In this document: positions 33,674 through 42,474 of the stretch, piece by piece
How the letters are laid out: every line of letters begins with the position of its first letter
Position numbering within the stretch: the first letter of the stretch is position 1
NCBI GenBank assembly: GCA_934130005.1
Contig: CAKOXD010000008.1
Span: 1 to 61,921, forward strand
DNA length: 61,921 nucleotides
Origin: an uncultured Bacilli bacterium
GTDB taxonomy: Bacteria > Bacillota_I > Bacilli_A > RF39 > UBA660
Direction: 5' to 3'
The notes under the pieces: generated by a model
Database searches by the model: none
What the model saw: only the letters and a program-made list of their open reading frames with translations
What the model was told of the DNA's origin: nothing
Position numbers and translations under genes: made by a program

Positions 33674-34234
33674 ATGAATCTAAAAGCAGTATTAGAAGGT
33701 ATTTTATTTATAGTAGGAGAAGAAGGAATTTCTATTCAAACTATAGAAGAAATATTAGAAATAGATAATGAACAATTAAAAAAAATAGTTGCTGAATTAA
33801 CTGTTGATTATAATGATTCTGGTAGAGGTTTAACATTAAAAGTTTTAGGAAATAAATTAAAATTAACAACAAAAGAAGAACATAAAAAATATTATGAAAA
33901 ATTAGTTGAAACAGAAGATCCAGAACTTAGTCAAGCTGCATTAGAAACACTTGCAATTATAGCTTATAACGAACCAATTACAAGGGTAAAAGTGGATGAA
34001 ATAAGAGGTATAAATAGTAGTCATATGATCAGAAAATTACTGTCAAGGGATTTAATTGAGGAAAAGGGAAGAAGTGATGCTCCAGGTAGACCAATATTAT
34101 ATGGAGTAACAAATAAATTTTTAGATTATTTTGGTTTAGCTAGTACAAGTGAATTACCACAACTTAAACAAGTAGAAATAAATGATGATGAAGTAGACTT
34201 GTTTGAATCAAAATATAAAGAAATTGATAGTTGA
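33674..34234 (+). CDS. scpB: Segregation and condensation protein B
   Basis: 186 residues, two winged-helix domains. Recognisable in LEGILFIVGEEGIS at the start and ALETLAIIAYNEPITR plus GRPILYGVT later. It dimerises and binds ScpA. A longer frame opens at 33638 inside scpA, but the ATG at 33674 has AGAGGTGAAT upstream and gives the usual N-terminus. The stop is TGA. Confidence 0.95.
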   Translation: MNLKAVLEGILFIVGEEGISIQTIEEILEIDNEQLKKIVAELTVDYNDSGRGLTLKVLGNKLKLTTKEEHKKYYEKLVETEDPELSQAALETLAIIAYNEPITRVKVDEIRGINSSHMIRKLLSRDLIEEKGRSDAPGRPILYGVTNKFLDYFGLASTSELPQLKQVEINDDEVDLFESKYKEIDS

Positions 34235-34267
34235 ATTTAATTATAATATTTGTTATAATTGTTTCAT

Positions 34268-34353
34268 GCCAGCCTGGCGGAATGGTAGACGCATCAGACT
34301 CAAAATCTGACGGTAGCAATACTGTGAGGGTTCAAGTCCCTTGGCTGGTACCA
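34268..34353 (+). tRNA. tRNA-Leu (anticodon CAA)
   Basis: 86 nt, class II. Acceptor GCCAGCC (34268-34274) pairs with GGCTGGT (34343-34349, one G-U pair), discriminator A, encoded CCA. The anticodon stem TCAGA/TCTGA encloses loop CTCAAAA, giving anticodon CAA (reads UUG). A long variable arm follows, and the T-loop is GGTTCAAGTCC. A terminator lies 12 nt downstream. Confidence 0.96.
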
Positions 34354-34364
34354 TATAAAAATAT

Positions 34365-34392
34365 AACTAATTCATATGAATTAGTTTTTTTT
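34365..34392 (+). terminator. Terminator of the tRNA-Leu gene
   Basis: 8-bp stem aactaatt/aattagtt (34365-34372, 34379-34386), loop catatg, then T-run. Confidence 0.8.
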
Positions 34393-34408
34393 ATAAAAAA
34401 TCAAAATT

Positions 34409-34427
34409 TTTGACAAAATTCGATATA
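34409..34427 (+). promoter_or_regulatory. Tandem Spo0A-box-like pair overlapping the ezrA promoter
   Basis: TTTGACAAA (34409-34417), reverse complement TTTGTCAAA, matches the 0A consensus TTTGTCRAA at all positions. TTCGATATA (34419-34427) is a weaker second box exactly 10 bp on. The first box contains TTGACA, which is also a perfect -35 (34410-34415), so both readings are possible; a fair -10 (GATAAA) is 17 bp downstream. Confidence 0.45.
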
Positions 34428-34460
34428 AATGTGATAAAATTATAATAGCGAGGTGTTAAT

Positions 34461-36176
34461 ATGAACATAGTTATATTATTATCTGTATCTATTTTTATAG
34501 TATCAGTTATTTTAATAATTGTTGTTTTATATTTGCTTCAAAATCGAAAAAATAAAAAATATAAAGAAGAAATAGATAAACTTGAAATAGAAAAAAATAA
34601 ATTAGATAGTTCTCCTGTTATACCTGAATTATCTAAAATAGAATCATATTTAAATAATGAAAAATTAGAAGCTATGTATAATAATTGGAAAGAAAGATTA
34701 GATGTTATTAGAACTAATCAAATACCAAAAATAACAGATATGTTATTAGATGCTGATTATTCATTATCAAAAATGGATTATAAAAAAACAATATATAAAA
34801 TAGCAAAGCTTGAAATGGAAATATATAAAGTAAGAACTAATTCAGAATTTTTACTTAATGAAATAAAAGAAATAACAGGTAGTGAAGAAAGAAATAGAGC
34901 AATTGTTACTAAATTAAAAATCAAATATAGAGAATTGTATCAAAAATTTCAAAATACTAAACAAGAATTTGGAGATATAGGAAAAACTGTTGAATTACAA
35001 TTTGAAAGTATAGCTCATAAATTTGAAGAATTTGAAGATTTAATGGAAAAAAACGAATATACAGAAGTTGTACCTGTTGTAAAAAATATTGATGATATGA
35101 TAAAACATATGACTAACGTCGTTGAAGAATTACCTGGTATTTATTTACTTTCAACATCAATTCTTCCTAAAAAAATAGAAGAAGTAAAAGAAAAATATGA
35201 AAAGATGACTAAAAAAGGTTATCCTCTTGATTATTTAAATATTGAATATAATATAAAAGAAGCTGAAGAAAAAATAGAAGATATTTTAAAAAGAGCTCAA
35301 GTTTTAAATATAGAAGATAGTTTATTTGAACTTAAAGTTTTATTAGATTATTTTGAGTCATTATTTACAGATTTTGAAAAAGAAAAAGTAAATAAATCTG
35401 ATTATGAAGAAGCTAATAAAGTATTTAAAATTAAATTTGATAAAATTAATAATTTAATGAATGACATGCTTGGTAGTATAAATGAGATAAAAACTTTATA
35501 TAACTTAAAGGAAAATGATTTAGAAGAATTATATAAAATAAAAGAAGAACTTGATTCATTAAAGAATGATTATGATGTTTTGATTGAACATACAAGTAAT
35601 AATACATTTGCTTTTTCAGCACTTACAAAAGAAATAGAAAATTTATCGTTAAAACTTGTAAAATTAGATGAAAGAGTAGATGTAATATTAGATTCAATAG
35701 GTAGTATGAAAGAAGATGAAATTAGAGCTCGTCAACAACTAGAAGAAATAAAGGTAATATTAAAAGAATCAAAAACAAAAATAAGAGAATACAGTCTACC
35801 AGTAATACCAAAAACGTACTTTGTTGAATTAAATGATGCTCAAATGGCTATAAAAGAAATAATAAAAGAACTAGATAAAAAACCAATTACAATAAATGTT
35901 TTAAATACCAGAGTAGATACTGCTCGTGATTTAGTTTTAAAATTATATCAAACAACAAAAGAAATGGTAAGAACAGCAATGTTTGCTGAAATGGCCATAG
36001 TATATGGAAATAGATATAGAAGTAGTGTAGAAGATTTAGATAAATACTTAAGATATTCAGAAAAACTATTTTATAGAGGTGAATATAAAAAATCTCTTGA
36101 AGTTAGTATTAATTCATTAGATAAAATAGAAAAAGGTATTTATGATAAATTATTAAATCTATATGCAAATAATTAA
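34461..36176 (+). CDS. ezrA: Septation ring formation regulator EzrA
   Basis: 571 residues: N-terminal transmembrane helix (about 3-25), then a long cytosolic coiled coil of spectrin-like repeats. The first repeat (KLEAMYNNWKERLDVIRTNQIPKITDMLLDAD) and the C-terminal YGNRYRSS..LDKYLRYSEKLFYRGEYKKSLE are typical EzrA blocks (only their short cores are decisive). EzrA limits FtsZ ring formation to midcell and links it to PBP1 movement. It is restricted to Bacilli, so it supports the class assignment. AGGTG ribosome site. Confidence 0.94.
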   Translation: MNIVILLSVSIFIVSVILIIVVLYLLQNRKNKKYKEEIDKLEIEKNKLDSSPVIPELSKIESYLNNEKLEAMYNNWKERLDVIRTNQIPKITDMLLDADYSLSKMDYKKTIYKIAKLEMEIYKVRTNSEFLLNEIKEITGSEERNRAIVTKLKIKYRELYQKFQNTKQEFGDIGKTVELQFESIAHKFEEFEDLMEKNEYTEVVPVVKNIDDMIKHMTNVVEELPGIYLLSTSILPKKIEEVKEKYEKMTKKGYPLDYLNIEYNIKEAEEKIEDILKRAQVLNIEDSLFELKVLLDYFESLFTDFEKEKVNKSDYEEANKVFKIKFDKINNLMNDMLGSINEIKTLYNLKENDLEELYKIKEELDSLKNDYDVLIEHTSNNTFAFSALTKEIENLSLKLVKLDERVDVILDSIGSMKEDEIRARQQLEEIKVILKESKTKIREYSLPVIPKTYFVELNDAQMAIKEIIKELDKKPITINVLNTRVDTARDLVLKLYQTTKEMVRTAMFAEMAIVYGNRYRSSVEDLDKYLRYSEKLFYRGEYKKSLEVSINSLDKIEKGIYDKLLNLYANN

Positions 36177-36203
36177 ATAATAGTTTTAACTATTATTTTT
36201 TAT
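36175..36203 (+). terminator. Terminator of ezrA
   Basis: 9-bp stem aaataatag/ctattattt (36175-36183, 36190-36198), 6-nt loop, T-run; the left arm begins in the stop codon. Confidence 0.7.
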
Positions 36204-36250
36204 TTAAAAAAATAAAAATTTATAGTAAAATAAAGAGGGAAGGTGATAAT

Positions 36251-39130
36251 ATGCTTTATATACCACTTTATATAAAAACAGAATATTCAATACTTGAAAG
36301 TATTATTAAAATAAAAGATTTAGTAGAATTTGCTAAAGAAAAAGGTTATAAAGCATTAGCTATAACTGATGATAACTTATATGGTATTTATGAATTTTAT
36401 AAGGAATGTAAAAAAAACAATATAAAACCTATAATAGGGTTAGAAGTTACTATAAATGAATTAAAAGTAATATTATATGCAAAAGGAGATATTGGTTATA
36501 GAAATTTAATAAAGATATTTGAAAACAAAGATAATTATACTATAGAATTATTAAATAAATATAATCAAGATTTAATATGTATATTACCATATGAATCTTA
36601 TGAAATTTATAATGAATTAAAATATGAAGATAAATTTATCGGATATAAAAATAAAAAAGAAGAAGAAAAAATAAAAGAAAATAAAATATATATTAGAGAA
36701 ACATTATATATTAATAAAAATGATAAGATATATTATTTATATTTGAAAGGTATAAAAGATAGAAAAACTATAGAAGAAATAAAAGAAGAAAATGATTATA
36801 GTTTAAATATAGAAACTAGTAATATAGATTTAACTAATTATAAATATATATATGATAATTGTAATTTAAAAATAGAAAAAGATAATAATTTATTACCTAT
36901 ATATGAAGTACCAGATGGATATGATTCATTTTCATATTTAAAAGAACAATGTAAAATAGGATTAAAAAAAAGATTTGGAGAAATGGTAAAACAAGTATAT
37001 ATAGATAGATTAAAGTATGAGTTAAAAATAATAAAAGAAATGGGATTTTGTAATTATTTTTTAATAGTTATGGACTATGTAAAATTTGCTAAAAAAAATA
37101 AAATATTAGTAGGTCCTGGTAGAGGAAGTGCTGCTGGAAGTCTAGTTTCTTATGTACTTGAAATAACAGATGTAGATCCAATAAAATATAATTTATTATT
37201 TGAAAGATTCTTAAATCCTAATAGAATTACAATGCCTGATATAGATGTCGATTTTGAATACAATAGAAGAGAAGAAGTTGTAGATTATTGCATAAAAAAA
37301 TATGGAGAAAAAAAAGTTGCTGGTATAATAACTTTTGGAACACTTGCATCTCGCCAAGTAATCAAAGATGTAGGTAGAGTTATGAATTTAGATTTAAAAG
37401 AAGTAGATTCATTTGCTAAATTGATAGACTCTAAATTAAATTTAAAAGAAAATTATAACAATGAAAAAATTAAAAATATTATTGATAGAAATAATAATAT
37501 AAGAGATTTATATAAGATTTCTTTAAAATTAGAAGGTATTAAAAGACATACTAGTGTTCATCCTGCAGGAATTGTAATATCTAATAAAAATTTAGATGAA
37601 GTACTCCCAATAATAAAGAAAGATAATTTATATTTAACATGTTTTACAATGAATTATTTAGAAGAATTAGGACTTTTAAAAATGGATTTTTTAGCTCTAA
37701 AAAATCTAACTTTGATTACAAATATAATAACTGATTTAAAAAAAGATAAAATTAATATAGAATTTGATAAAATACCACTTAATAATTCTAAAACATATAA
37801 ATTATTTATGGAGGCTAATACACTTGGAATATTTCAATTTGAATCAATTGGTATGAAAAGTTTTTTAAAAAAATTAAAACCAGAAAACTTAGAAGAACTT
37901 TCTATAGCTCTTGCTTTATATAGGCCAGGACCAATGGGTAATATAGATTCATTTATTAAAAGGAAAAGAAATTTAGAAAAAATAGATTATATAGATGATA
38001 GATTAAAGAATATATTAAAACCAACATATGGAATAATTGTTTATCAGGAACAAATAATGAAAATATCTAATGTAATGGCTAATTATTCACTTGGAGAAGC
38101 TGATATTTTAAGAAGAGCAATGAGTAAAAAAAATGAAGAGATTTTAATTAAAGAAAAAGATAAATTTATAAGTGGAAGTATAGAAAATGGATATAAAAAA
38201 GAAGATGCTATAAAAGTATATAATTTAATACTAAAATTCGCGTCATATGGTTTTAATAGATCACATTCTTATGCTTATGCTATAATATCTTATAAAATGG
38301 CATATTTAAAAGCAAATTATCCTAAATATTTTATGAAAAACTTACTTGATAATGTTATTGGCACAATTAGTACAAAAGAATATATATATGAAGCAAAAAT
38401 GAATGATTTAAAAATACTTAGTCCTGATATTAATTTAAGTAGTAATTTATATGTAGTAGAAAATGAAGGATTAAGATTTCCATTTTCATGTATAAAAAAT
38501 ATAGGATATAATACTGTAACATCAATCATAGAAGAAAGAAAAAATGGCTTGTTTAAAGATATATTTGACTTTACAAATAGAGTATATTCTGCTAAAGTAA
38601 ATAAAAATGCAATATTAAATTTAATTATAGCTGGTTGTTTTGATTCATTTTCAATTAATAGAAAAACATTAGTAGAAAATATAGATATAATTATTAATTA
38701 TGCCGAAATATATAAAGAATTAGGTGATGATTTAGAAAAACCTAATTTAGTGAAATATTTAGAATATGATAAAAAAGAATTATTAAATAAAGAATTAGAA
38801 GTATTTGGATTCTATTTAACTAGTCATCCAGTTAGTGAGTATAAATTAAAGGATAAAACATTAATATCACTAAATAAAATAAAGGAAAATTTTGATAAAA
38901 CAGTTAATACTGTAGTAATGGTAGATAAAATAAATATAGTAAAAACTAAAAGTAATGAACAAATGTGTTTTATTGCTGGAAGTGATGAATTAGACAGTAT
39001 AGATATAGTTTTATTTCCAAGTGTTTATAAAAAATATAATAAATTTAATGTAGGAGATATTATAAAAATAAATGGTAAAGTAGAAAAAAGGTTTGATAAA
39101 TATCAGATTGTCGCAAATAATATCAGTTAG
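36251..39130 (+). CDS. dnaE: DNA polymerase III alpha subunit DnaE
   Basis: 959 residues, short for DnaE (usually ~1,100). Order: N-terminal PHP domain (1-200), palm/fingers with catalytic acidic motif PDIDVDF (about 327-333) and GPGRGSAAGS before it, TFGTLASRQVIKDVGRVM after it, thumb and HhH region, C-terminal OB domain (about 870-955, GDIIKINGKVEKRF). The PHP metal ligands are lost: the usual HLHVHS-like start reads PLYIKTEYS and the ITDH site reads ITDD, so no PHP proofreading is expected. No 3'-5' exonuclease is in the protein. Bacilli usually have PolC as well, not seen here. Confidence 0.94.
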   Translation: MLYIPLYIKTEYSILESIIKIKDLVEFAKEKGYKALAITDDNLYGIYEFYKECKKNNIKPIIGLEVTINELKVILYAKGDIGYRNLIKIFENKDNYTIELLNKYNQDLICILPYESYEIYNELKYEDKFIGYKNKKEEEKIKENKIYIRETLYINKNDKIYYLYLKGIKDRKTIEEIKEENDYSLNIETSNIDLTNYKYIYDNCNLKIEKDNNLLPIYEVPDGYDSFSYLKEQCKIGLKKRFGEMVKQVYIDRLKYELKIIKEMGFCNYFLIVMDYVKFAKKNKILVGPGRGSAAGSLVSYVLEITDVDPIKYNLLFERFLNPNRITMPDIDVDFEYNRREEVVDYCIKKYGEKKVAGIITFGTLASRQVIKDVGRVMNLDLKEVDSFAKLIDSKLNLKENYNNEKIKNIIDRNNNIRDLYKISLKLEGIKRHTSVHPAGIVISNKNLDEVLPIIKKDNLYLTCFTMNYLEELGLLKMDFLALKNLTLITNIITDLKKDKINIEFDKIPLNNSKTYKLFMEANTLGIFQFESIGMKSFLKKLKPENLEELSIALALYRPGPMGNIDSFIKRKRNLEKIDYIDDRLKNILKPTYGIIVYQEQIMKISNVMANYSLGEADILRRAMSKKNEEILIKEKDKFISGSIENGYKKEDAIKVYNLILKFASYGFNRSHSYAYAIISYKMAYLKANYPKYFMKNLLDNVIGTISTKEYIYEAKMNDLKILSPDINLSSNLYVVENEGLRFPFSCIKNIGYNTVTSIIEERKNGLFKDIFDFTNRVYSAKVNKNAILNLIIAGCFDSFSINRKTLVENIDIIINYAEIYKELGDDLEKPNLVKYLEYDKKELLNKELEVFGFYLTSHPVSEYKLKDKTLISLNKIKENFDKTVNTVVMVDKINIVKTKSNEQMCFIAGSDELDSIDIVLFPSVYKKYNKFNVGDIIKINGKVEKRFDKYQIVANNIS

Positions 39131-39140
39131 AGGTGATAAA

Positions 39141-39737
39141 ATGAAAAGTTATATGGATAGTTTATATGAAGAATATATCGAATCTAAAAATGGTAAATTT
39201 GAGGATTGGCTTATTAAAGAACAAGAAATGATAAAATATTATGAGGCATTTTTAGAAACTATGGATTTTATTCCAAGAAGAGGTGTTGTAGAATTTGATA
39301 AAGGAAAATATAATTCTTTAGTAAACAATCTACATGAAGGAATAGGAATATTAGTATCAAAAGAAAAAATAGAAGAGAAAAAAAATACTAGGTGTATTGA
39401 TGGAAAAATAATTATAAATAAAAATGACATTTTATTAGAATATAATAATATAAAAAGTAATTTAAATTTTATTAACTTCTTTATAACACAATTTCCTACA
39501 AATCAAGATAGAATAAGTTTATTAGCTAATTTAGTATTAAAAAATAAAAGTATATTTATAGGAACATATGGAAATTTAAAAGATATAGACAAGCAAGATA
39601 AATTAAAAAAACTATATTTATTAAAACAAGAACTTCAGACTTATTTAGGTAAAAATTTTGAAGGTGAAAAAATAGAAACATCAGATTACTTTTTCGCAAC
39701 CATTACACCAAAATATAAGTATAAAAAGATAAACTAA
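39141..39737 (+). CDS. Cytosolic protein of unknown function downstream of dnaE
   Basis: 198 residues, mixed helical/strand, no membrane segment. The first third is helical and acidic (DSLYEEYIESKNGKFEDWLIKEQEMIKYY...), the rest has short strand motifs (IDGKIIINKNDILLEY). It follows dnaE by 10 nt with an AGAGGTGAT ribosome site; a longer frame from 39093 overlaps the dnaE end and lacks such a site. Not recognised. The tight spacing to dnaE suggests cotranscription. Confidence 0.65.
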   Translation: MKSYMDSLYEEYIESKNGKFEDWLIKEQEMIKYYEAFLETMDFIPRRGVVEFDKGKYNSLVNNLHEGIGILVSKEKIEEKKNTRCIDGKIIINKNDILLEYNNIKSNLNFINFFITQFPTNQDRISLLANLVLKNKSIFIGTYGNLKDIDKQDKLKKLYLLKQELQTYLGKNFEGEKIETSDYFFATITPKYKYKKIN

Positions 39738-39787
39738 TGAACTTATTAATAAATATTAACTGCATATAATATATTGGGTGGTTAATT

Positions 39788-40081
39788 ATGATACCAAGTA
39801 TATCAATTAAAGATTTATTAAAAGATAATAAAAAAAATATTATTGATATAAGAAGTATAGAAAATTATAATAATAATCATATTCCGAATGCTATAAATAT
39901 TCCATTTGAAAAATTAATAACAAATCCAAGTCAATATTTAAATAAAAATACTATGTATTATATATATTGTAGAAGTGGAATAACAAGTAAAAAAACATGT
40001 GAAATATTATTAAAACAAGGATATAGAGTTACTAATATATCTGGTGGATATGAAGCGTGGTTACTTAAAGGAGAAGAATAA
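39788..40081 (+). CDS. Single-domain rhodanese-like protein
   Basis: 97 residues. Active-site loop CRSGIT with Cys61, preceded by IDIRSIENYNNNHIPNAINIP (the D-R..E.F..GHI.GA.NIP pattern). A persulfide carrier for sulfur transfer, probably feeding tRNA thiolation or Fe-S work. TATAAT-containing promoter upstream and GGTGG ribosome site. Confidence 0.9.
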   Translation: MIPSISIKDLLKDNKKNIIDIRSIENYNNNHIPNAINIPFEKLITNPSQYLNKNTMYYIYCRSGITSKKTCEILLKQGYRVTNISGGYEAWLLKGEE

Positions 40082-40095
40082 CTTCTCTTTTTTTT
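40071..40095 (+). terminator. Terminator of the rhodanese gene
   Basis: 6-bp stem gagaag/cttctc (40071-40076, 40082-40087), loop with the stop codon, then T-run. Confidence 0.65.
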
Positions 40096-40155
40096 AATAA
40101 TACTTTAAAAAATCTTTAAAATGTATTATAATTATCTAAGAATGGAGATATAAAA

Positions 40156-40743
40156 ATGCAAGAAATGATACAAGATATAGTATTAAAAATACAAGATTAT
40201 GTAGTCGGAAATAATATTTTTTTAGGTCTATTTGTAGGTGTTTTTTTAATTATATTAGAATCAATTATTCCAATACTTCCACTTGCTCTTTTTATAGCTT
40301 TAAACATGATCATATTTGGAAATATATTGGGATTTATAATTTCTTGGATAGCTACTATATTAGGTTGTTCTTTAAGCTTTTTTATATTTAGGAAAGGTTT
40401 TAGTAAATTTATATATAAAAATATAGATAATAGACCTAGAACAAAAAAACTTATGAATATAGTAAGTAATATAAGTTTTTCAAAATTAGTTGTTATAATG
40501 GCTATACCATTTACACCAGCATTTTCAGTTAATATAGGTGCTGGATTATCTAAGATGCCATATAAAAAATTTTTATTTGCGGCACTTATTTCTAAAATAT
40601 CAATAGTGTACTTTTGGGGATTTGTTGGAACGACATTTGTAGAAAGTATTAGTGATCCAACAGTTCTTGTAAAATTAGGTATTTTATTAATCGTTGCCTT
40701 TATTTTATCTAAAATAGTTATTAATAAATTTGATGTTGATTAG
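40156..40743 (+). CDS. VTT-domain (TVP38/TMEM64, DedA superfamily) membrane protein
   Basis: 195 residues with about five to six helices. The VTT pattern is visible: an E-x6-P element in LESIIPILPLALFIALN, the G-x2-LG-x3-S-x-F-I-F-R-K-G-F motif and PFTPAFSVNIGAGLSKM. Family members scramble or import lipids such as undecaprenyl phosphate or phosphatidylethanolamine. The ribosome site is a GGAGAT element. Followed by rmuC after 8 nt. Confidence 0.85.
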   Translation: MQEMIQDIVLKIQDYVVGNNIFLGLFVGVFLIILESIIPILPLALFIALNMIIFGNILGFIISWIATILGCSLSFFIFRKGFSKFIYKNIDNRPRTKKLMNIVSNISFSKLVVIMAIPFTPAFSVNIGAGLSKMPYKKFLFAALISKISIVYFWGFVGTTFVESISDPTVLVKLGILLIVAFILSKIVINKFDVD

Positions 40744-40751
40744 GAGGATTT

Positions 40752-41822
40752 ATGGAATATATAATATTGGGAATTTTAATTGTTATAATAGTACTTATAA
40801 TTATTCTTTTATTTAAAGGGGTAAATGAAGCAAATATAATAGAAAAAATAGGAAAGATAGAAACTAATGTTGTAAAAGAATTATCTGATTTTAAAAGTGG
40901 TTTAACAAAAGAATTAAATGAGGACTTTACAGGTCAAAATGAAAAACTTGAAATGCGCCTTAGACTTATAAATGATAGTGTAAATGAAAGACTAGATCAA
41001 AATTTTGAAAAAACAAATAAAACATTTACATCTGTTCTTGAAAGATTATCAAAAATAGATGAAGCTCAAAAAAAAATAGATACATTATCAAAAGATATTG
41101 TATCACTTCAAAGTGTTTTAACTGATAAAAAAGCAAGAGGAATATTTGGTGAAGTAAATTTAAGACATATAATGGAAAATGTTTTTGGAGTAAATGATAA
41201 AATATATAAAATGCAATACCAACTAAGTAATGGAACGATAGTTGACTGTGCATTATTCGCACCAGAACCACTTGGACTAGTTGGAATTGATTCTAAATTT
41301 CCACTTGAAAATTATAGAAATATGATAGATAAAAATAATAGTATTGAACTTAGAGCAAGTTATGAAAAACAATTTAAACTTGATATGAAAAAGCATATAG
41401 ATGCTATTAGTAGTAAATATATAATCAGTGGTGAAACATCTGATCAAGCAATACTATTTTTACCCGCAGAAGCAATATTCGCATATATTAATGCATATGA
41501 TAGTGATATAATAGAATATGCTTATAAAAAAAGAGTATGGATAACTAGTCCTACAACTCTTATTAGTACACTAACAACTATACAAGTAATAATTAAAAAT
41601 ATGGAAAGAGATAAATATGCTAAAGTAATACATAGAGAACTTAAATTATTAGATGAAGAATTTAAAAGATATAAAGATAGATGGGATAAATTATCTAGAA
41701 GTATTGAAACAGTAGGAAAAGATGTTAAAGAAATTCATACTACAACAGAGAAAATCACGAAAAGATTTAATTCTATTAATGAAGTTGAAATGGAGAATTT
41801 AACATATGAAGAAGATAAATAA
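40752..41822 (+). CDS. rmuC: RmuC family DNA recombination protein
   Basis: 356 residues: N-terminal membrane helix (about 3-22), a coiled coil (about 30-115), then a PD-(D/E)XK-type core with ARGIFGEVNLRHIMENVFG and VGIDSKFPLENYR (Asp and Lys). RmuC limits rearrangements at inverted repeats in E. coli; it is a presumed nuclease. AGGAGG ribosome site. Confidence 0.93.
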   Translation: MEYIILGILIVIIVLIIILLFKGVNEANIIEKIGKIETNVVKELSDFKSGLTKELNEDFTGQNEKLEMRLRLINDSVNERLDQNFEKTNKTFTSVLERLSKIDEAQKKIDTLSKDIVSLQSVLTDKKARGIFGEVNLRHIMENVFGVNDKIYKMQYQLSNGTIVDCALFAPEPLGLVGIDSKFPLENYRNMIDKNNSIELRASYEKQFKLDMKKHIDAISSKYIISGETSDQAILFLPAEAIFAYINAYDSDIIEYAYKKRVWITSPTTLISTLTTIQVIIKNMERDKYAKVIHRELKLLDEEFKRYKDRWDKLSRSIETVGKDVKEIHTTTEKITKRFNSINEVEMENLTYEEDK

Positions 41823-42378
41823 GATATTAATAATTATTTTAACACTATTAAGTTATTTAATAGGAGTTATTAATTTGAAAAATGGAAATTATGTAGATTT
41901 ATTAATTGATATATTAATATTACCTACATTGTTATTACCTAAAATTTTTAATAAATTAAAAATAAAAATTACAGATAAATTAGAATTTGTTTATATTATT
42001 TTTATGTTTTTTGCTTATTTTCTAGGTACTGTAGTTGATTTATATACTTATTTAGTAAATTACGATACAATAATGCATTTTTTATCTGGTGTATTTGAAG
42101 CATTCTTTGGATTTTATATATTAAAGTTATTAAAATCTTATGATGAAAAAAATTTAACTTTAAATATTTTATTTGTGTTAGGGTTTGTTAGTTTTGTATC
42201 AGTTAATTGGGAAATTTTTGAATTTATATCAAGTATTATATTTAAAGTTGATCCTCAACATGTTTTAACAACTGGAGTTTCTGATACAATGAAAGATCTA
42301 ATAGTTGCTTTAATAGGTGCATTTTTAGTTTTATTAGAATATATAAGTGATAAAAAAATAATAAATAAAATTATATAA
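41806..42378 (+). CDS. YjdF/DUF2238-like integral membrane protein
   Basis: 190 residues, five to six transmembrane helices. Polar motifs inside the membrane fit YjdF: YDTIMHFLSG near 90-100, NWEIFEF near 145-151 and GVSDTMKDLIVALIGA near 165-180 (Asp, His, Glu lines). The function of the family is unknown. It overlaps rmuC by 17 nt, and its start has only a distant GGAG, so translation may be coupled. Confidence 0.75.
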   Translation: MKKINKILIIILTLLSYLIGVINLKNGNYVDLLIDILILPTLLLPKIFNKLKIKITDKLEFVYIIFMFFAYFLGTVVDLYTYLVNYDTIMHFLSGVFEAFFGFYILKLLKSYDEKNLTLNILFVLGFVSFVSVNWEIFEFISSIIFKVDPQHVLTTGVSDTMKDLIVALIGAFLVLLEYISDKKIINKII

Positions 42379-42412
42379 CTATACAATGTATAGTTTTTTA
42401 TTTTTTTTTAAA
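42377..42412 (+). terminator. Terminator of the rmuC/YjdF operon
   Basis: 8-bp stem aactatac/gtatagtt (42377-42384, 42388-42395) with an AAT loop and T-rich tail. Confidence 0.75.
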
Positions 42413-42418
42413 TTTATA

Positions 42419-42446
42419 TTGAATAAAAAATATAATGTGATATAAT
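42419..42446 (+). promoter_or_regulatory. Promoter of lon
   Basis: TTGAAT (42419-42424), 16-bp spacer, extended -10 TGA-TATAAT (42438-42446). A CIRCE inverted repeat or other heat-shock operator is not visible. AAAGGAGG ribosome site. Confidence 0.6.
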
Positions 42447-42474
42447 AAAAAACAATTTTAAAGGAGGCAAAAGT

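Noticed and set aside
34231..34413. Open frame of 60 codons between scpB and ezrA
   Set aside because: It runs through the tRNA-Leu gene and its terminator.
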